This document shows positions 1 through 7,114 of a stretch of 8,262 nucleotides of DNA, one piece after another (the stretch's first letter is position 1; each line of letters starts with the position of its first letter). A model generated the notes under the pieces. It saw only the letters and a program-made list of their open reading frames with translations, ran no database searches and was not told the origin of the DNA. The position numbers and the translations under genes are program-made. Source of the stretch: Candidatus Aminicenantota bacterium (GTDB lineage: Bacteria > Acidobacteriota > Aminicenantia > Aminicenantales > Aminicenantaceae). The DNA lies in contig JAGLRY010000454.1 in assembly GCA_023135995.1 (NCBI GenBank), forward strand, positions 1 to 8,262, given 5' to 3'.

Positions 1-2388
1 TCACTTGTCCGGGGAAGGCGTTAAAGCAGTACGCACCGAGAGTTCTTGTCTATTGGCGGTGATCTCTACAGCGCCGTGCAGATCCGTTCGATACACTTTT
101 GCTCCAAGATCACCGTAGCGGGCCAATACCTCTCTGTTTGGCAGCCCGTACATGTTTCCTCTGCCCACGGAGATGACGATAATTTCAGGGGCGACAGCCC
201 TGAGGAATCCCGAAGAACTCGATGAGTTGCTCGCATGATGGGGGGACTTCAAAACCTGGCTTTTGAGAGGCTGGTTCTGCTCCACGAGTGTCTTCTCTAC
301 CGCTCTTCCGATGTCCCCTGTCAGCAAAAAAGAGTTTCGGCCGTAAGATATTTGCATGACCAACGAGAGATCGTTGTGCACTCGGTCCACGAAAGGGTCC
401 CTTTTAGGGGGATGGAAAAACCGGATGAGCACATCTTTGATGGTGGTTTGGCTTTCCCTGAACATTCTTTTCCTTGGGATCGCAGAGTGCAAGGTGTCTA
501 AGAAGAGGACGTATGTTTCGTTTGCCATGACGCTGTAGCCCTCCCAGAATTCACCGATCTTGAAGTTTCTCGCTACGGCTTTGAGGCCGTTCACATGATC
601 AGGATGTGGGTGAGTGAGGACCATATAGTGGATCTTTTTGATCCCCTTCCTCCACAAGAATGGGGACACGACGTTTTCGCCGATATCGAACGTATCCTCT
701 GGCACTCCCCCTCCGTCGATCAGCATTTTTATCGTTCCGGGAAATTCAACCAGTATGGACTCCCCTTGGCCGACGTCGATGAAGGTCACCTTGAGGTCCT
801 TGGAATACGATGGAAAGGGATAAGTGACGATCATAAACAGAAAGAGCAGAAAACATCCCGAGGTAACCAGTCTCTGTCTTTTGTATTTGACAGGAAGGAG
901 AAGCAGGCCCAGGAAAAGGTAGTATGCGCATACAGTCCATAAATGCGGAGTGGGCGTTCTGAAAGACAATATGCTGGCTTGGTCGTGAAGATGGGATATG
1001 CCGAGCAGTATATTGATGAAAAAAGATGCAGATTTGGCCAAGATATTCGCGAAAAACGAGACCAGCAGTGACAGAGGAAGAAAGAGGTAGCCAATGGCCA
1101 TTATCAACGCTACAAGAGGAATAGCGGCCAAATTGAGGAGGAGGCCCGAAAATGTGACTCGGTTAAAAAAGAAAACGACAACAGGCAAAACTCCCAGTTG
1201 GGCCGTGAGCGAAAGGGCAAAAATTTCACTGATCCGCAACGGGAGTCGGGGCAGTTTATTGATAACCCTGGGGTAAAAGAGAATAATCGAGAGTGTGGCA
1301 GCAAAGGTCAGCTGGAAACCGGGTGCCAAGAGGCTGGACGGATTGGCAATCAGAAGAAAAAATGCGCTGAATGAGAGCGTATTGATGAGATTGATGTCCC
1401 TCCATAATAGTTTGCCCAAAAGAAAGGCCACTGTCATTATAGTTGCTCTAAGGACAGAGGGTCTACCCTCGACGAGCAAGACATAAAACAAGAGAACGAC
1501 GATGAGTATAGAGTAGGATAAACGCGTCGGGATTCTGAGGGCTCGAAAGAGAAAAAAAAGGAGGAAGGAAAAGATGGCAATGTGTGCACCGGATATGGCG
1601 AACAGATGGTAGATGCCCGCATCCTGGAGGGAGCGGGCGGTGGAATCGGGCATTCTTCCCCTTTCTCCCAGGAGGAGCGCCTCAAAAATCGCTCCTTCAG
1701 CGGAGAGGTTGTTTTGATCGGTCCTAAAATGTGCCTCGATCTTTTTTTGGAGTTTTTGTCTGATTAGCGAGATGATCCGGAGAGGCGCATATGGTTTTCC
1801 AGATTCAAGTTTCTCCACAAGTAAAGGGCTTTTGGCGTATGCTCTGTTGTGGATCTTCTGAATTTCGAGATATTTATCCAGGGGGTGGGGATAGAAATTT
1901 TGGTACCCTTTGGAGGGGATGAGCTTGGCGGATACTTTGAGCTTATCGTGTACGATCCAGCTGGAGCGGGTGGGGAATTCTGAGGAGTGCGGAATTGTCA
2001 CTCTGAGGGTTCCCTTCCGTTTTTCTCTCTCTGTTCCGACCTTGACCTCCTCGACCTTCAGATACAGGTGGTCGTTGTTCAGGCCGAGTCTGGGAGATTT
2101 GGCGACCGTGCCGATAAAATCGGTATAGGTGGGGATTCTCATATTGTGGAGCGCGTTTTCGGAGTACTCTTTGTGGTCTAGCGTAAAAAGGGCACCTCCG
2201 AGGAAGAACGTGGTCAACAGGATCGTGATAAAGGATGTGCGGTATTTTCCGATGTTGAAGAAGAGCCATCCACAAACCAGAAAGATTAGGATGAGCAAGA
2301 CTTGAATGGGAAGGGAGATCGTTAGGAGTGACGAAAACGCAATTCCAACTCCAAGGGAAAGAGCCAAGAACAGAAAAGGAAAGGACAT
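1..2388 (-). CDS. comEC: ComEC/Rec2 family DNA-uptake channel protein
   Basis: Inner-membrane channel that carries single-stranded DNA into the cytoplasm during natural transformation. It is 795 aa, the usual length for a full three-part ComEC. Residues 1-70 hold three membrane helices, followed by a soluble OB-fold-like (DUF4131) part at about 85-190. The Competence domain spans about 230-520, with the conserved LFAISGAHIAI at 262-272, EGRPSVLRA at 307-315 and GFQLTFAATLSI at 357-368, and many hydrophobic helices. A C-terminal metallo-beta-lactamase domain runs from 531, with DVGQGES (538-544), HPHPDH (593-598), LLTGD (688-692) and SPHHAS (715-720). The late motif usually read as YGHP is YGLP here (747-750), so a probable metal-ligand His is Leu. 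The ATG lies 11 bases after the M20 stop and has no clear Shine-Dalgarno, so coupled translation is likely. The stop codon is the first three bases of the window. No other competence gene is visible. The family call is firm; activity in transformation is inferred. Confidence 0.95.
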   Translation of the reverse strand: MSFPFLFLALSLGVGIAFSSLLTISLPIQVLLILIFLVCGWLFFNIGKYRTSFITILLTTFFLGGALFTLDHKEYSENALHNMRIPTYTDFIGTVAKSPRLGLNNDHLYLKVEEVKVGTEREKRKGTLRVTIPHSSEFPTRSSWIVHDKLKVSAKLIPSKGYQNFYPHPLDKYLEIQKIHNRAYAKSPLLVEKLESGKPYAPLRIISLIRQKLQKKIEAHFRTDQNNLSAEGAIFEALLLGERGRMPDSTARSLQDAGIYHLFAISGAHIAIFSFLLFFLFRALRIPTRLSYSILIVVLLFYVLLVEGRPSVLRATIMTVAFLLGKLLWRDINLINTLSFSAFFLLIANPSSLLAPGFQLTFAATLSIILFYPRVINKLPRLPLRISEIFALSLTAQLGVLPVVVFFFNRVTFSGLLLNLAAIPLVALIMAIGYLFLPLSLLVSFFANILAKSASFFINILLGISHLHDQASILSFRTPTPHLWTVCAYYLFLGLLLLPVKYKRQRLVTSGCFLLFLFMIVTYPFPSYSKDLKVTFIDVGQGESILVEFPGTIKMLIDGGGVPEDTFDIGENVVSPFLWRKGIKKIHYMVLTHPHPDHVNGLKAVARNFKIGEFWEGYSVMANETYVLFLDTLHSAIPRKRMFRESQTTIKDVLIRFFHPPKRDPFVDRVHNDLSLVMQISYGRNSFLLTGDIGRAVEKTLVEQNQPLKSQVLKSPHHASNSSSSSGFLRAVAPEIIVISVGRGNMYGLPNREVLARYGDLGAKVYRTDLHGAVEITANRQELSVRTALTPSPDK

Positions 2389-2399
2389 GGATTGTCAGA

Positions 2400-3701
2400 T
2401 TAAGATGTGTTTTCGATATGGCTCTGATGCTTGAGACAATCAAAAAGCAGATGGCACATGACTTTGATGCCTACGAATATGCTCCTTTCATCAGGATTGA
2501 AGAGGGGGCTGTGAAGGGGGGCCATGGTTGTTTGCTCCGGCGGCTTTACTCCCAAAAAGAAGAAAAAACCCGGGATTTTCTGGCAGTATGCTGAGAAATC
2601 TTCGGCAACCATCTGAGGATTGATCTTTCCCACATTTCCTTCACCCAAAACCTCATGGAGTGTGGGGATCATGATCTTGGCCAACTGGGGATGATTGTAG
2701 ACCGGGGAGGAGCCCCTTCTGTAACTGAAGGCATAATCGGCGCCGAAAGAATGTGTAATCCCCTTGACGGTATCCTCCATCAATTGTTGGATCTTTTTTT
2801 GGTTCATTTCACTGAGAGTTCTCACCGTTCCTTCCAGCCGGACTTCATCTGCGATGATATTCGATCGTACGCCTCCCTCGATCTTTCCGATCGAAATGAC
2901 TGCGGGATCCGTAGCATCGAGGTTTCGGCTCACGATCGTTTGAATGCTCATGATCACTTGAGCGGCCATCGTAATGGCGTCTTTGCCTTCGTGGGGCTTT
3001 GCTCCATGTGAGCTCTTCCCTTTGATCGTTATTACAAAGCGGTCTGAGCTGGCCATTATGGCTCCCGAGGAGAACTCGATCTTGCCCAGTTCAAGGGGCA
3101 TCACATGCAGTCCGAAGATGGCCCTGACTGGGGGATCGTCCAGGACTCCTTCTTTGATCATAAGACTGGCTCCTCCTTCTTCCCCCGCTGGAGCTCCTTC
3201 TTCTGCAGGTTGAAAAATAAACTTGATGTTTCCACCGATGTGATCTTTGAGCGCACTCATCACCATGGCTGTCCCCAGCGCTACACTCATGTGGATATCG
3301 TGTCCGCAAGCATGCATGACGCCGGGATTTAAGGATTTAAAGGGGACGTTTGTCTGTTCTTGGATGGGTAGAGCATCCATGTCAGCGCGATATCCTACAG
3401 TGATCCCAGGCTGGTCTCCCCTTAGAAGAGCCACAACTCCTGTTTTTGCGATTTCCGTCTGGACATCCAGTCCCAAAGACATCAGCTTAGCGGCGATGAG
3501 CTTGGATGTTTCAAACTCTCTGTTGCTCAATTCCGGGTTCATATGGATGAAACGGCGGGTTTTCAAAATCTCATCCTTGTGTTTCTTGATCTCGAGGTCT
3601 ATGAGCTGAGAGGGTTTTTTGTCGACGGCTTGCAAGGCCACGCTCATCGCAAAAAACAGAACAATGGCCGGGACTTTTTTGAATGTGGTTAGAGTGAACA
3701 T
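2400..3701 (-). CDS. secreted M20 family (M20D-type) amidohydrolase/peptidase
   Basis: Zinc- or manganese-type amidohydrolase of the M20D group (hippurate hydrolase, N-acyl-amino-acid amidohydrolase, IAA-amino-acid hydrolase relatives). It hydrolyses an amide bond of an N-acylated or peptide substrate; the exact substrate cannot be read. The protein is 433 aa. Residues 1-25 form a Sec signal peptide: FKK at 7-9, a hydrophobic core, then ALQA with likely cleavage after Ala25, so the mature enzyme should act outside the cytoplasm. Metal and catalytic motifs are YRADMDALP (104-112), HACGHD (130-135, ligands Cys132 and His134), PAEEG (165-169, catalytic Glu167 and ligand Glu168), GLHV (His199) and PLHSP (His397). 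The dimerisation or lid domain is about 217-330, opening with KGKSSHGAKPHEG. The start is supported by the signal peptide, but there is no Shine-Dalgarno; a promoter-like element ends only 6 bases upstream. It is followed closely by comEC, probably in one transcript. Confidence 0.92.
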   Translation of the reverse strand: MFTLTTFKKVPAIVLFFAMSVALQAVDKKPSQLIDLEIKKHKDEILKTRRFIHMNPELSNREFETSKLIAAKLMSLGLDVQTEIAKTGVVALLRGDQPGITVGYRADMDALPIQEQTNVPFKSLNPGVMHACGHDIHMSVALGTAMVMSALKDHIGGNIKFIFQPAEEGAPAGEEGGASLMIKEGVLDDPPVRAIFGLHVMPLELGKIEFSSGAIMASSDRFVITIKGKSSHGAKPHEGKDAITMAAQVIMSIQTIVSRNLDATDPAVISIGKIEGGVRSNIIADEVRLEGTVRTLSEMNQKKIQQLMEDTVKGITHSFGADYAFSYRRGSSPVYNHPQLAKIMIPTLHEVLGEGNVGKINPQMVAEDFSAYCQKIPGFFFFLGVKPPEQTTMAPLHSPLFNPDERSIFVGIKVMCHLLFDCLKHQSHIENTS

Positions 3702-3707
3702 AGGATA

Positions 3708-3736
3708 ATATTAGAGTTGCTCTGGCCTAAAGTCAA
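3708..3736 (-). promoter_or_regulatory. candidate sigma70-type promoter for the M20 gene, leaderless geometry
   Basis: On the minus strand TTGACT (3731-3736, five of six to TTGACA) is followed after exactly 17 bases by TAATAT (3708-3713, four of six to TATAAT). Only six bases (3702-3707) separate the -10 box from the ATG of the M20 gene, so a start of transcription about seven bases after the box would fall on or beside the A of ATG. No Shine-Dalgarno is present in the gap, which agrees with a leaderless mRNA. The element lies wholly between the mutase stop and the M20 start. Inferred from sequence only. Confidence 0.5.
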
Positions 3737-3749
3737 ATACTCTTGAAAT

Positions 3750-5351
3750 TCAAAAATTCACGTTCTCTGTGTGGGTACCGTAGACGTCCTTGAGAACAGA
3801 AGTGATCTCTCCAAGCGTGGCCATGGCTTTCACGGCATCTAAAAGAGCGGGCATCACATTCTTCTCTGATTCCGCGGTGTCCTTAAGATTGCGGAGAGTT
3901 CTTTCTACCATGCCCCCATCCCTCTCTTTTCTCAATGCCTGGAGCCTTGTGATTTGGTTTTTTTCTAGTTCTTCGGGTGGATAGTAGAGGTCGAATTGAA
4001 CCTCCTTCTGTTCACTGGAGAACGCATTAAGCCCGACGATAATCTGCTCCTTGTCCTCAATCAGTTTCTGATAGGAATAGGCGCTGTCCTGGACCTCCTT
4101 TTGAATGTATCCTGTCTCGATAGCTTTGAGCATGCCTCCCAGATCTTCGATCTTTTTCAAGTATTCCCAGACTTTGTTTTCGAGGGCGCCGGTCAAGCTT
4201 TCTACGAAATAGGAACCGCCAAGAGGGTCAACCGTATCCGTAACTCCGCTTTCGTGGGCGATGATCTGCTGCGTTCGCAGGGCGAGTTGTGCGGATTCCT
4301 GGCTTGGCAAGGCTAATGCCTCATCCCGAGAGTTGGTGTGAAGGGATTGAGTCCCTCCCAGAACGGCGGAAAGCGCTTGGAGCGTGACTCTGACGACGTT
4401 GTTCTCAGGCTCCTGTGCGGCGAGAGTCACACCGCTTGTCTGTGTGTGAAACCTGAATTTCCAGGACTGCGGGTTCTTCGCCTTGAATTTTTCTTTCATG
4501 ATCCTTGCCCAGAGGCGTCTTGCTGCCCTGAATTTGGCGATCTCCTCAAACACATTGTTGTGCGCTGCAAGAAAAAAGGAAAGACGGGGAGCGAAAGTGT
4601 CCACATCCAGCCCGCTCTCTATAGCTTCCTCGACGTATGTGATCGCATCAGCAAGGGTGAATGCCAACTCCTGGACGGCAGTAGCTCCTGCCTCGCGAAT
4701 GTGGTAGCCACTGATGCTCATGGTGTTCCATTGGGGAACTTTGTCTTGACAAAAGGCGAGGATATCCACAGTGACCTTCATGGACGGCTGAAGAGGAAAG
4801 ATGTAAGTCCCGCGAGCGATATATTCTTTGAGAAGGTCATTCTGTATGGTGCCGGAAAGCTTTTCCCACGGGACGTCTCTTTTGTCTGCCAAGACAAGAT
4901 ACATGGCCAGGAGTATAGCTGCTGTCGCGTTGATCGTCATGGACACCGACACTCGCTCCAAGGGAATGTCTGCAAAAAGAGTTTCCATATCTTCGAGTGT
5001 GTCGATCGCCACGCCGACCTTTCCGACTTCTCCCAGAGCTTGAGGATGGTCAGAATCGAAACCCAACTGTGTTGGCAGGTCGAAAGCGACACTCAATCCT
5101 GTCTGCCCCTGAGATAGGAGAAAGCGGAATCTTTGGTTTGAATCCTCAGCCGTCCCAAAACCTGCATACTGGCGCATTGTCCAGAATTTCGATCTGTACA
5201 TCGTGGGGTAGACTCCCCGAACGAAGGGATATTCTCCGGGTAGACCCAGGTCCTGATTTGGCTTGAAGGAGCGCAGCTCATCCTCAGTGTAAACTCCTTT
5301 TATCCCGATCTTGGAGTGAGTCTGGAAGCTTTTTTTTCTTTCTTTTGTCAT
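3750..5351 (-). CDS. mcmA: methylmalonyl-CoA mutase, catalytic large subunit (two-component type)
   Basis: Adenosylcobalamin enzyme that interconverts (R)-methylmalonyl-CoA and succinyl-CoA in propionate, branched-chain amino-acid and odd-chain fatty-acid metabolism. It is 533 aa, a TIM-barrel catalytic chain with no C-terminal B12 domain, so it needs a separate small B12-binding subunit (DxHxxG type), which is not in this window. By alignment with the Propionibacterium enzyme at a constant offset of 27, Tyr62 (in RQYAGFG) matches Tyr89, Arg180 (in YIARGTY) matches Arg207 and His217 (in SGYHIREAG) matches His244. Tyr and Arg mark methylmalonyl-CoA specificity; isobutyryl-CoA mutases have Phe and Gln there. 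Other family landmarks are SVAFDLPTQLGFDSD (87-101), TIQND (168-172), FRFHTQTSGVTL (299-310), GGTQSLHTNS (332-341) and DPLGGSYFVE (375-384). The ATG at 5349-5351 is used because an in-frame TAA lies 9 bases upstream of it; no close Shine-Dalgarno precedes it. It follows enolase by 69 bases, perhaps in the same transcript. Confidence 0.94.
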   Translation of the reverse strand: MTKERKKSFQTHSKIGIKGVYTEDELRSFKPNQDLGLPGEYPFVRGVYPTMYRSKFWTMRQYAGFGTAEDSNQRFRFLLSQGQTGLSVAFDLPTQLGFDSDHPQALGEVGKVGVAIDTLEDMETLFADIPLERVSVSMTINATAAILLAMYLVLADKRDVPWEKLSGTIQNDLLKEYIARGTYIFPLQPSMKVTVDILAFCQDKVPQWNTMSISGYHIREAGATAVQELAFTLADAITYVEEAIESGLDVDTFAPRLSFFLAAHNNVFEEIAKFRAARRLWARIMKEKFKAKNPQSWKFRFHTQTSGVTLAAQEPENNVVRVTLQALSAVLGGTQSLHTNSRDEALALPSQESAQLALRTQQIIAHESGVTDTVDPLGGSYFVESLTGALENKVWEYLKKIEDLGGMLKAIETGYIQKEVQDSAYSYQKLIEDKEQIIVGLNAFSSEQKEVQFDLYYPPEELEKNQITRLQALRKERDGGMVERTLRNLKDTAESEKNVMPALLDAVKAMATLGEITSVLKDVYGTHTENVNF

Positions 5352-5360
5352 GTTATTGTT

Positions 5361-5384
5361 TTAATGGAACAACCCCCCTCCTCC
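5361..5384 (-). promoter_or_regulatory. strong G-rich Shine-Dalgarno followed by a three-codon TTG mini-frame in the mutase leader
   Basis: The minus strand has GGAGGAGGGGGG at 5373-5384, the best anti-16S match in the window, but its AGGAGG core is 25 bases from the mutase ATG, too far for normal initiation. Four bases after that core is TTG (5370-5372), which opens the frame TTG TTC CAT TAA (5361-5372). The TAA is in the same frame as the mutase and nine bases before its ATG. The layout would allow initiation at TTG, termination, then re-initiation at the mutase ATG. It could also be a decayed upstream start or pure chance. Confidence 0.3.
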
Positions 5385-5420
5385 GGTTTTTTCATCTATG
5401 CTTTCAGAAGCTATGAGAGA

Positions 5421-6716
5421 TTAGGTGTGTAGCTTGGTATAGACCTGCATCCCTGCATAACTTCCTCTTTCCCCCAATTCTTCTTCGATCTCTAACAGGC
5501 GGTTGTACTTGGCAACTCTTTCACTACGGCTCAAAGACCCGGTCTTGATCTGCCCTGCGTTCAAAGCGACGCTCAGATCTGCGATGAATGTATCTTCTGT
5601 TTCTCCGGACCTGTGCGAGATGACGGTTGTGTATCCGTTTTCCTGGGCGTATCTCACAGTATGGATGGTCTCCGTGAGGGTTCCGATCTGGTTGAGTTTT
5701 ATAAGGATGGAGTTCGAGATTCTCTGCTCGACCCCCATTTGGAACCTTTTTAGGTTGGTGACGAATATGTCATCCCCGACTAACTGGATTTTTTGGCCAA
5801 AGGCTTCGGTCATGGTTTTCCAGCTGTCCCAGTCATCTTCATCGAAACCGTCCTCGATGGAGACGATCGGATACTTTTCGATGAGATCTGCGTAGAAAGC
5901 GATCATTTCTTGAGTGGATTTTTTTGACCCGTCTGATTTTTTAAAGACGTATGTTTTATCGGTGAAAAATTCTGATGCGGCCACATCGAGAGCAAGAAAA
6001 ATATCTACTCCGGGTGTGTATCCGGCATCTTGGATGCTTTCCATAATCAGATCAAGGGCTTCTTCATTGGACTTCAAATTCGGGGCGAATCCCCCCTCAT
6101 CTCCAACGGAAGTATTCAATCCCCTTTTCTTCAGATTTTTCTTGAGGTGGTGAAAGACTTCGGCAGAGACTCTGATAGCTTCTGTAAAGTTAGGACTTCC
6201 TCCGGGGACGATCATGAATTCCTGGATGTCCATATTGTTGTCGGCGTGGGAACCTCCGTTGAGGATGTTGATCATAGGAGTGGGGAGTAGAAATTTTTCG
6301 GAGTGGCCCAAATATGCGTACAGCGGTTTTCCAAGGGCTCGCGCGGAGGCATCCGCAACAGCCATGGATACCGATAGGATCGCATTGGCTCCCAGGTTCT
6401 CTTTGGAAGGGGTCCCATCAAGCTGGAGGAGGGTGTTGTCGATCTCCTCTTGGGCTGTGGCGTCTAAACCTTTGATTTTCGGGGCGATAATATCTTTGAC
6501 GTTGGCAACGGCTTTCAGAACACCTCTCCCGAGATAGCGTGAGGAATCGCCATCTCTCATCTCCAGAGCCTCGTGGGCACCTGTCGATGCACCGGAGGGG
6601 ACGGAGGCTTTGCCGACGACGTACGAGTCCAGGATTACTTGGGTGCTAATGGTTGGATTGCCTCGAGAATCCAGAATCTCCCGGGCAACGATGTCTTTGA
6701 TTATGGAACTAGCCAT
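5421..6716 (-). CDS. eno: enolase (phosphopyruvate hydratase)
   Basis: Cytoplasmic glycolytic and gluconeogenic enzyme that interconverts 2-phosphoglycerate and phosphoenolpyruvate; in many bacteria it is also a partner of the RNA degradosome. It is 431 aa, the normal bacterial length, and complete. The N-terminal domain starts with AREILDSRGNPT (11-22) and the mobile loop SGASTGAHEA (41-50). Active-site residues are all present: His157 in GGSHADN, Glu207 in GDEGG, Mg2+ ligands Asp244, Glu288 (SIEDG) and Asp315 (VGDD), catalytic Lys340 in the enolase signature ILIKLNQIGTLTET (337-350), SHRSGETED (367-375) and Lys391 in KTGSLSRSER. The ATG is preceded by GGGAG at 6725-6729 with an 8-base gap. 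It lies between the YtxH gene (74 bases upstream) and the mutase (69 bases downstream). No clear terminator follows it, so read-through into the mutase is possible. Confidence 0.98.
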   Translation of the reverse strand: MASSIIKDIVAREILDSRGNPTISTQVILDSYVVGKASVPSGASTGAHEALEMRDGDSSRYLGRGVLKAVANVKDIIAPKIKGLDATAQEEIDNTLLQLDGTPSKENLGANAILSVSMAVADASARALGKPLYAYLGHSEKFLLPTPMINILNGGSHADNNMDIQEFMIVPGGSPNFTEAIRVSAEVFHHLKKNLKKRGLNTSVGDEGGFAPNLKSNEEALDLIMESIQDAGYTPGVDIFLALDVAASEFFTDKTYVFKKSDGSKKSTQEMIAFYADLIEKYPIVSIEDGFDEDDWDSWKTMTEAFGQKIQLVGDDIFVTNLKRFQMGVEQRISNSILIKLNQIGTLTETIHTVRYAQENGYTTVISHRSGETEDTFIADLSVALNAGQIKTGSLSRSERVAKYNRLLEIEEELGERGSYAGMQVYTKLHT

Positions 6717-6724
6717 AAATAAAT

Positions 6725-6729
6725 CTCCC
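6725..6729 (-). promoter_or_regulatory. ribosome-binding site of enolase
   Basis: GGGAG on the minus strand, eight bases before the enolase ATG. It shows that this genome uses Shine-Dalgarno initiation for a highly expressed gene, in contrast with the neighbours whose starts look leaderless. Confidence 0.7.
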
Positions 6730-6790
6730 TAGCGGATTTACAGATCGATAGTGATTGAAAAACAAATCGCGAGTTAAAGATAAGATCGAA

Positions 6791-7114
6791 CTACTTTTTT
6801 TCTTCTTCCGGTGCTGGAATTTCAGCGGCTTTTTTTGAGATCTCTTGCTTTTTTTTCTCGACGAAGTCCTTTATGGAATCGATACCTTCGTGCGTTTTCT
6901 CCTTGACGACTTTGATGCCCTTTTCGGCTTCTTTAGCGATCTTCTCGTAGCTCTCTTTGGCTTTATCGCCTGTTTTTGCGGCGGATTCTTGGATTTTTTT
7001 CCGCGTCTCTTCGCCGCTCGCCGGTGCAAAAAGGATTCCCAAAATAAAGCCCGTAGCTGTGCCCAGCAGGAAAGATATGGTGATATCGACAATACCCGAA
7101 TCTCTATCTGCCAT
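6791..7114 (-). CDS. ytxH: YtxH domain protein, small single-helix membrane protein
   Basis: Member of the YtxH family (a general-stress family in Bacillus subtilis); molecular role unknown. It is 107 aa from the chosen ATG. Residues 8-30 are one glycine-bearing hydrophobic helix, ending in the family hallmark ILFAPASGEETRKKI (27-41). The rest (about 36-95) is a highly charged Lys/Glu/Ala helix resembling the amphipathic repeats of LEA-type proteins, then a Pro/Glu/Lys tail (PAPEEEKK). A start 39 bases further upstream (7153) is open, but 7114 is preferred because GGAGG at 7121-7125 lies 6 bases from it and the family begins just before the helix. The gene overlaps the end of the DUF948-like gene by 11 bases, so the two are almost certainly co-transcribed and translationally coupled, like ytxG-ytxH. 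Confidence 0.88.
   Translation of the reverse strand: MADRDSGIVDITISFLLGTATGFILGILFAPASGEETRKKIQESAAKTGDKAKESYEKIAKEAEKGIKVVKEKTHEGIDSIKDFVEKKKQEISKKAAEIPAPEEEKK

Noticed and set aside
1943..2443. 166-codon minus-strand frame overlapping comEC and the end of the M20 gene
   Set aside because: It runs in another frame across two strongly supported genes, is Arg/Pro/His-rich without a domain, and no ribosome-binding site supports its start.
4338..5117. 259-codon open frame on the plus strand
   Set aside because: It is antisense to the well-supported mutase gene, has Cys/His-rich low-plausibility composition, no recognisable domain, and no sign of its own promoter. It is a shadow of the real coding frame.
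3750..5351. Isobutyryl-CoA mutase as an alternative identity
   Set aside because: The SGYHIREAG segment also occurs in that group, but the two specificity positions are Tyr62 and Arg180, as in methylmalonyl-CoA mutase, not Phe and Gln.
5371..5392. AACC...GGTTTTTT on the plus strand, looking like a small terminator
   Set aside because: The stem would be only four base pairs with a ten-base pyrimidine loop, and no plus-strand gene ends there. On the minus strand, where the genes lie, there is no T-run after it.
6730..6770. Possible promoter for enolase (TTGTTT, 17 bases, TGTAAA)
   Set aside because: Only three and four of six bases match the consensus boxes, which is expected by chance in AT-rich DNA. 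Enolase may use the upstream DUF948-ytxH transcript or an unrecognised promoter.
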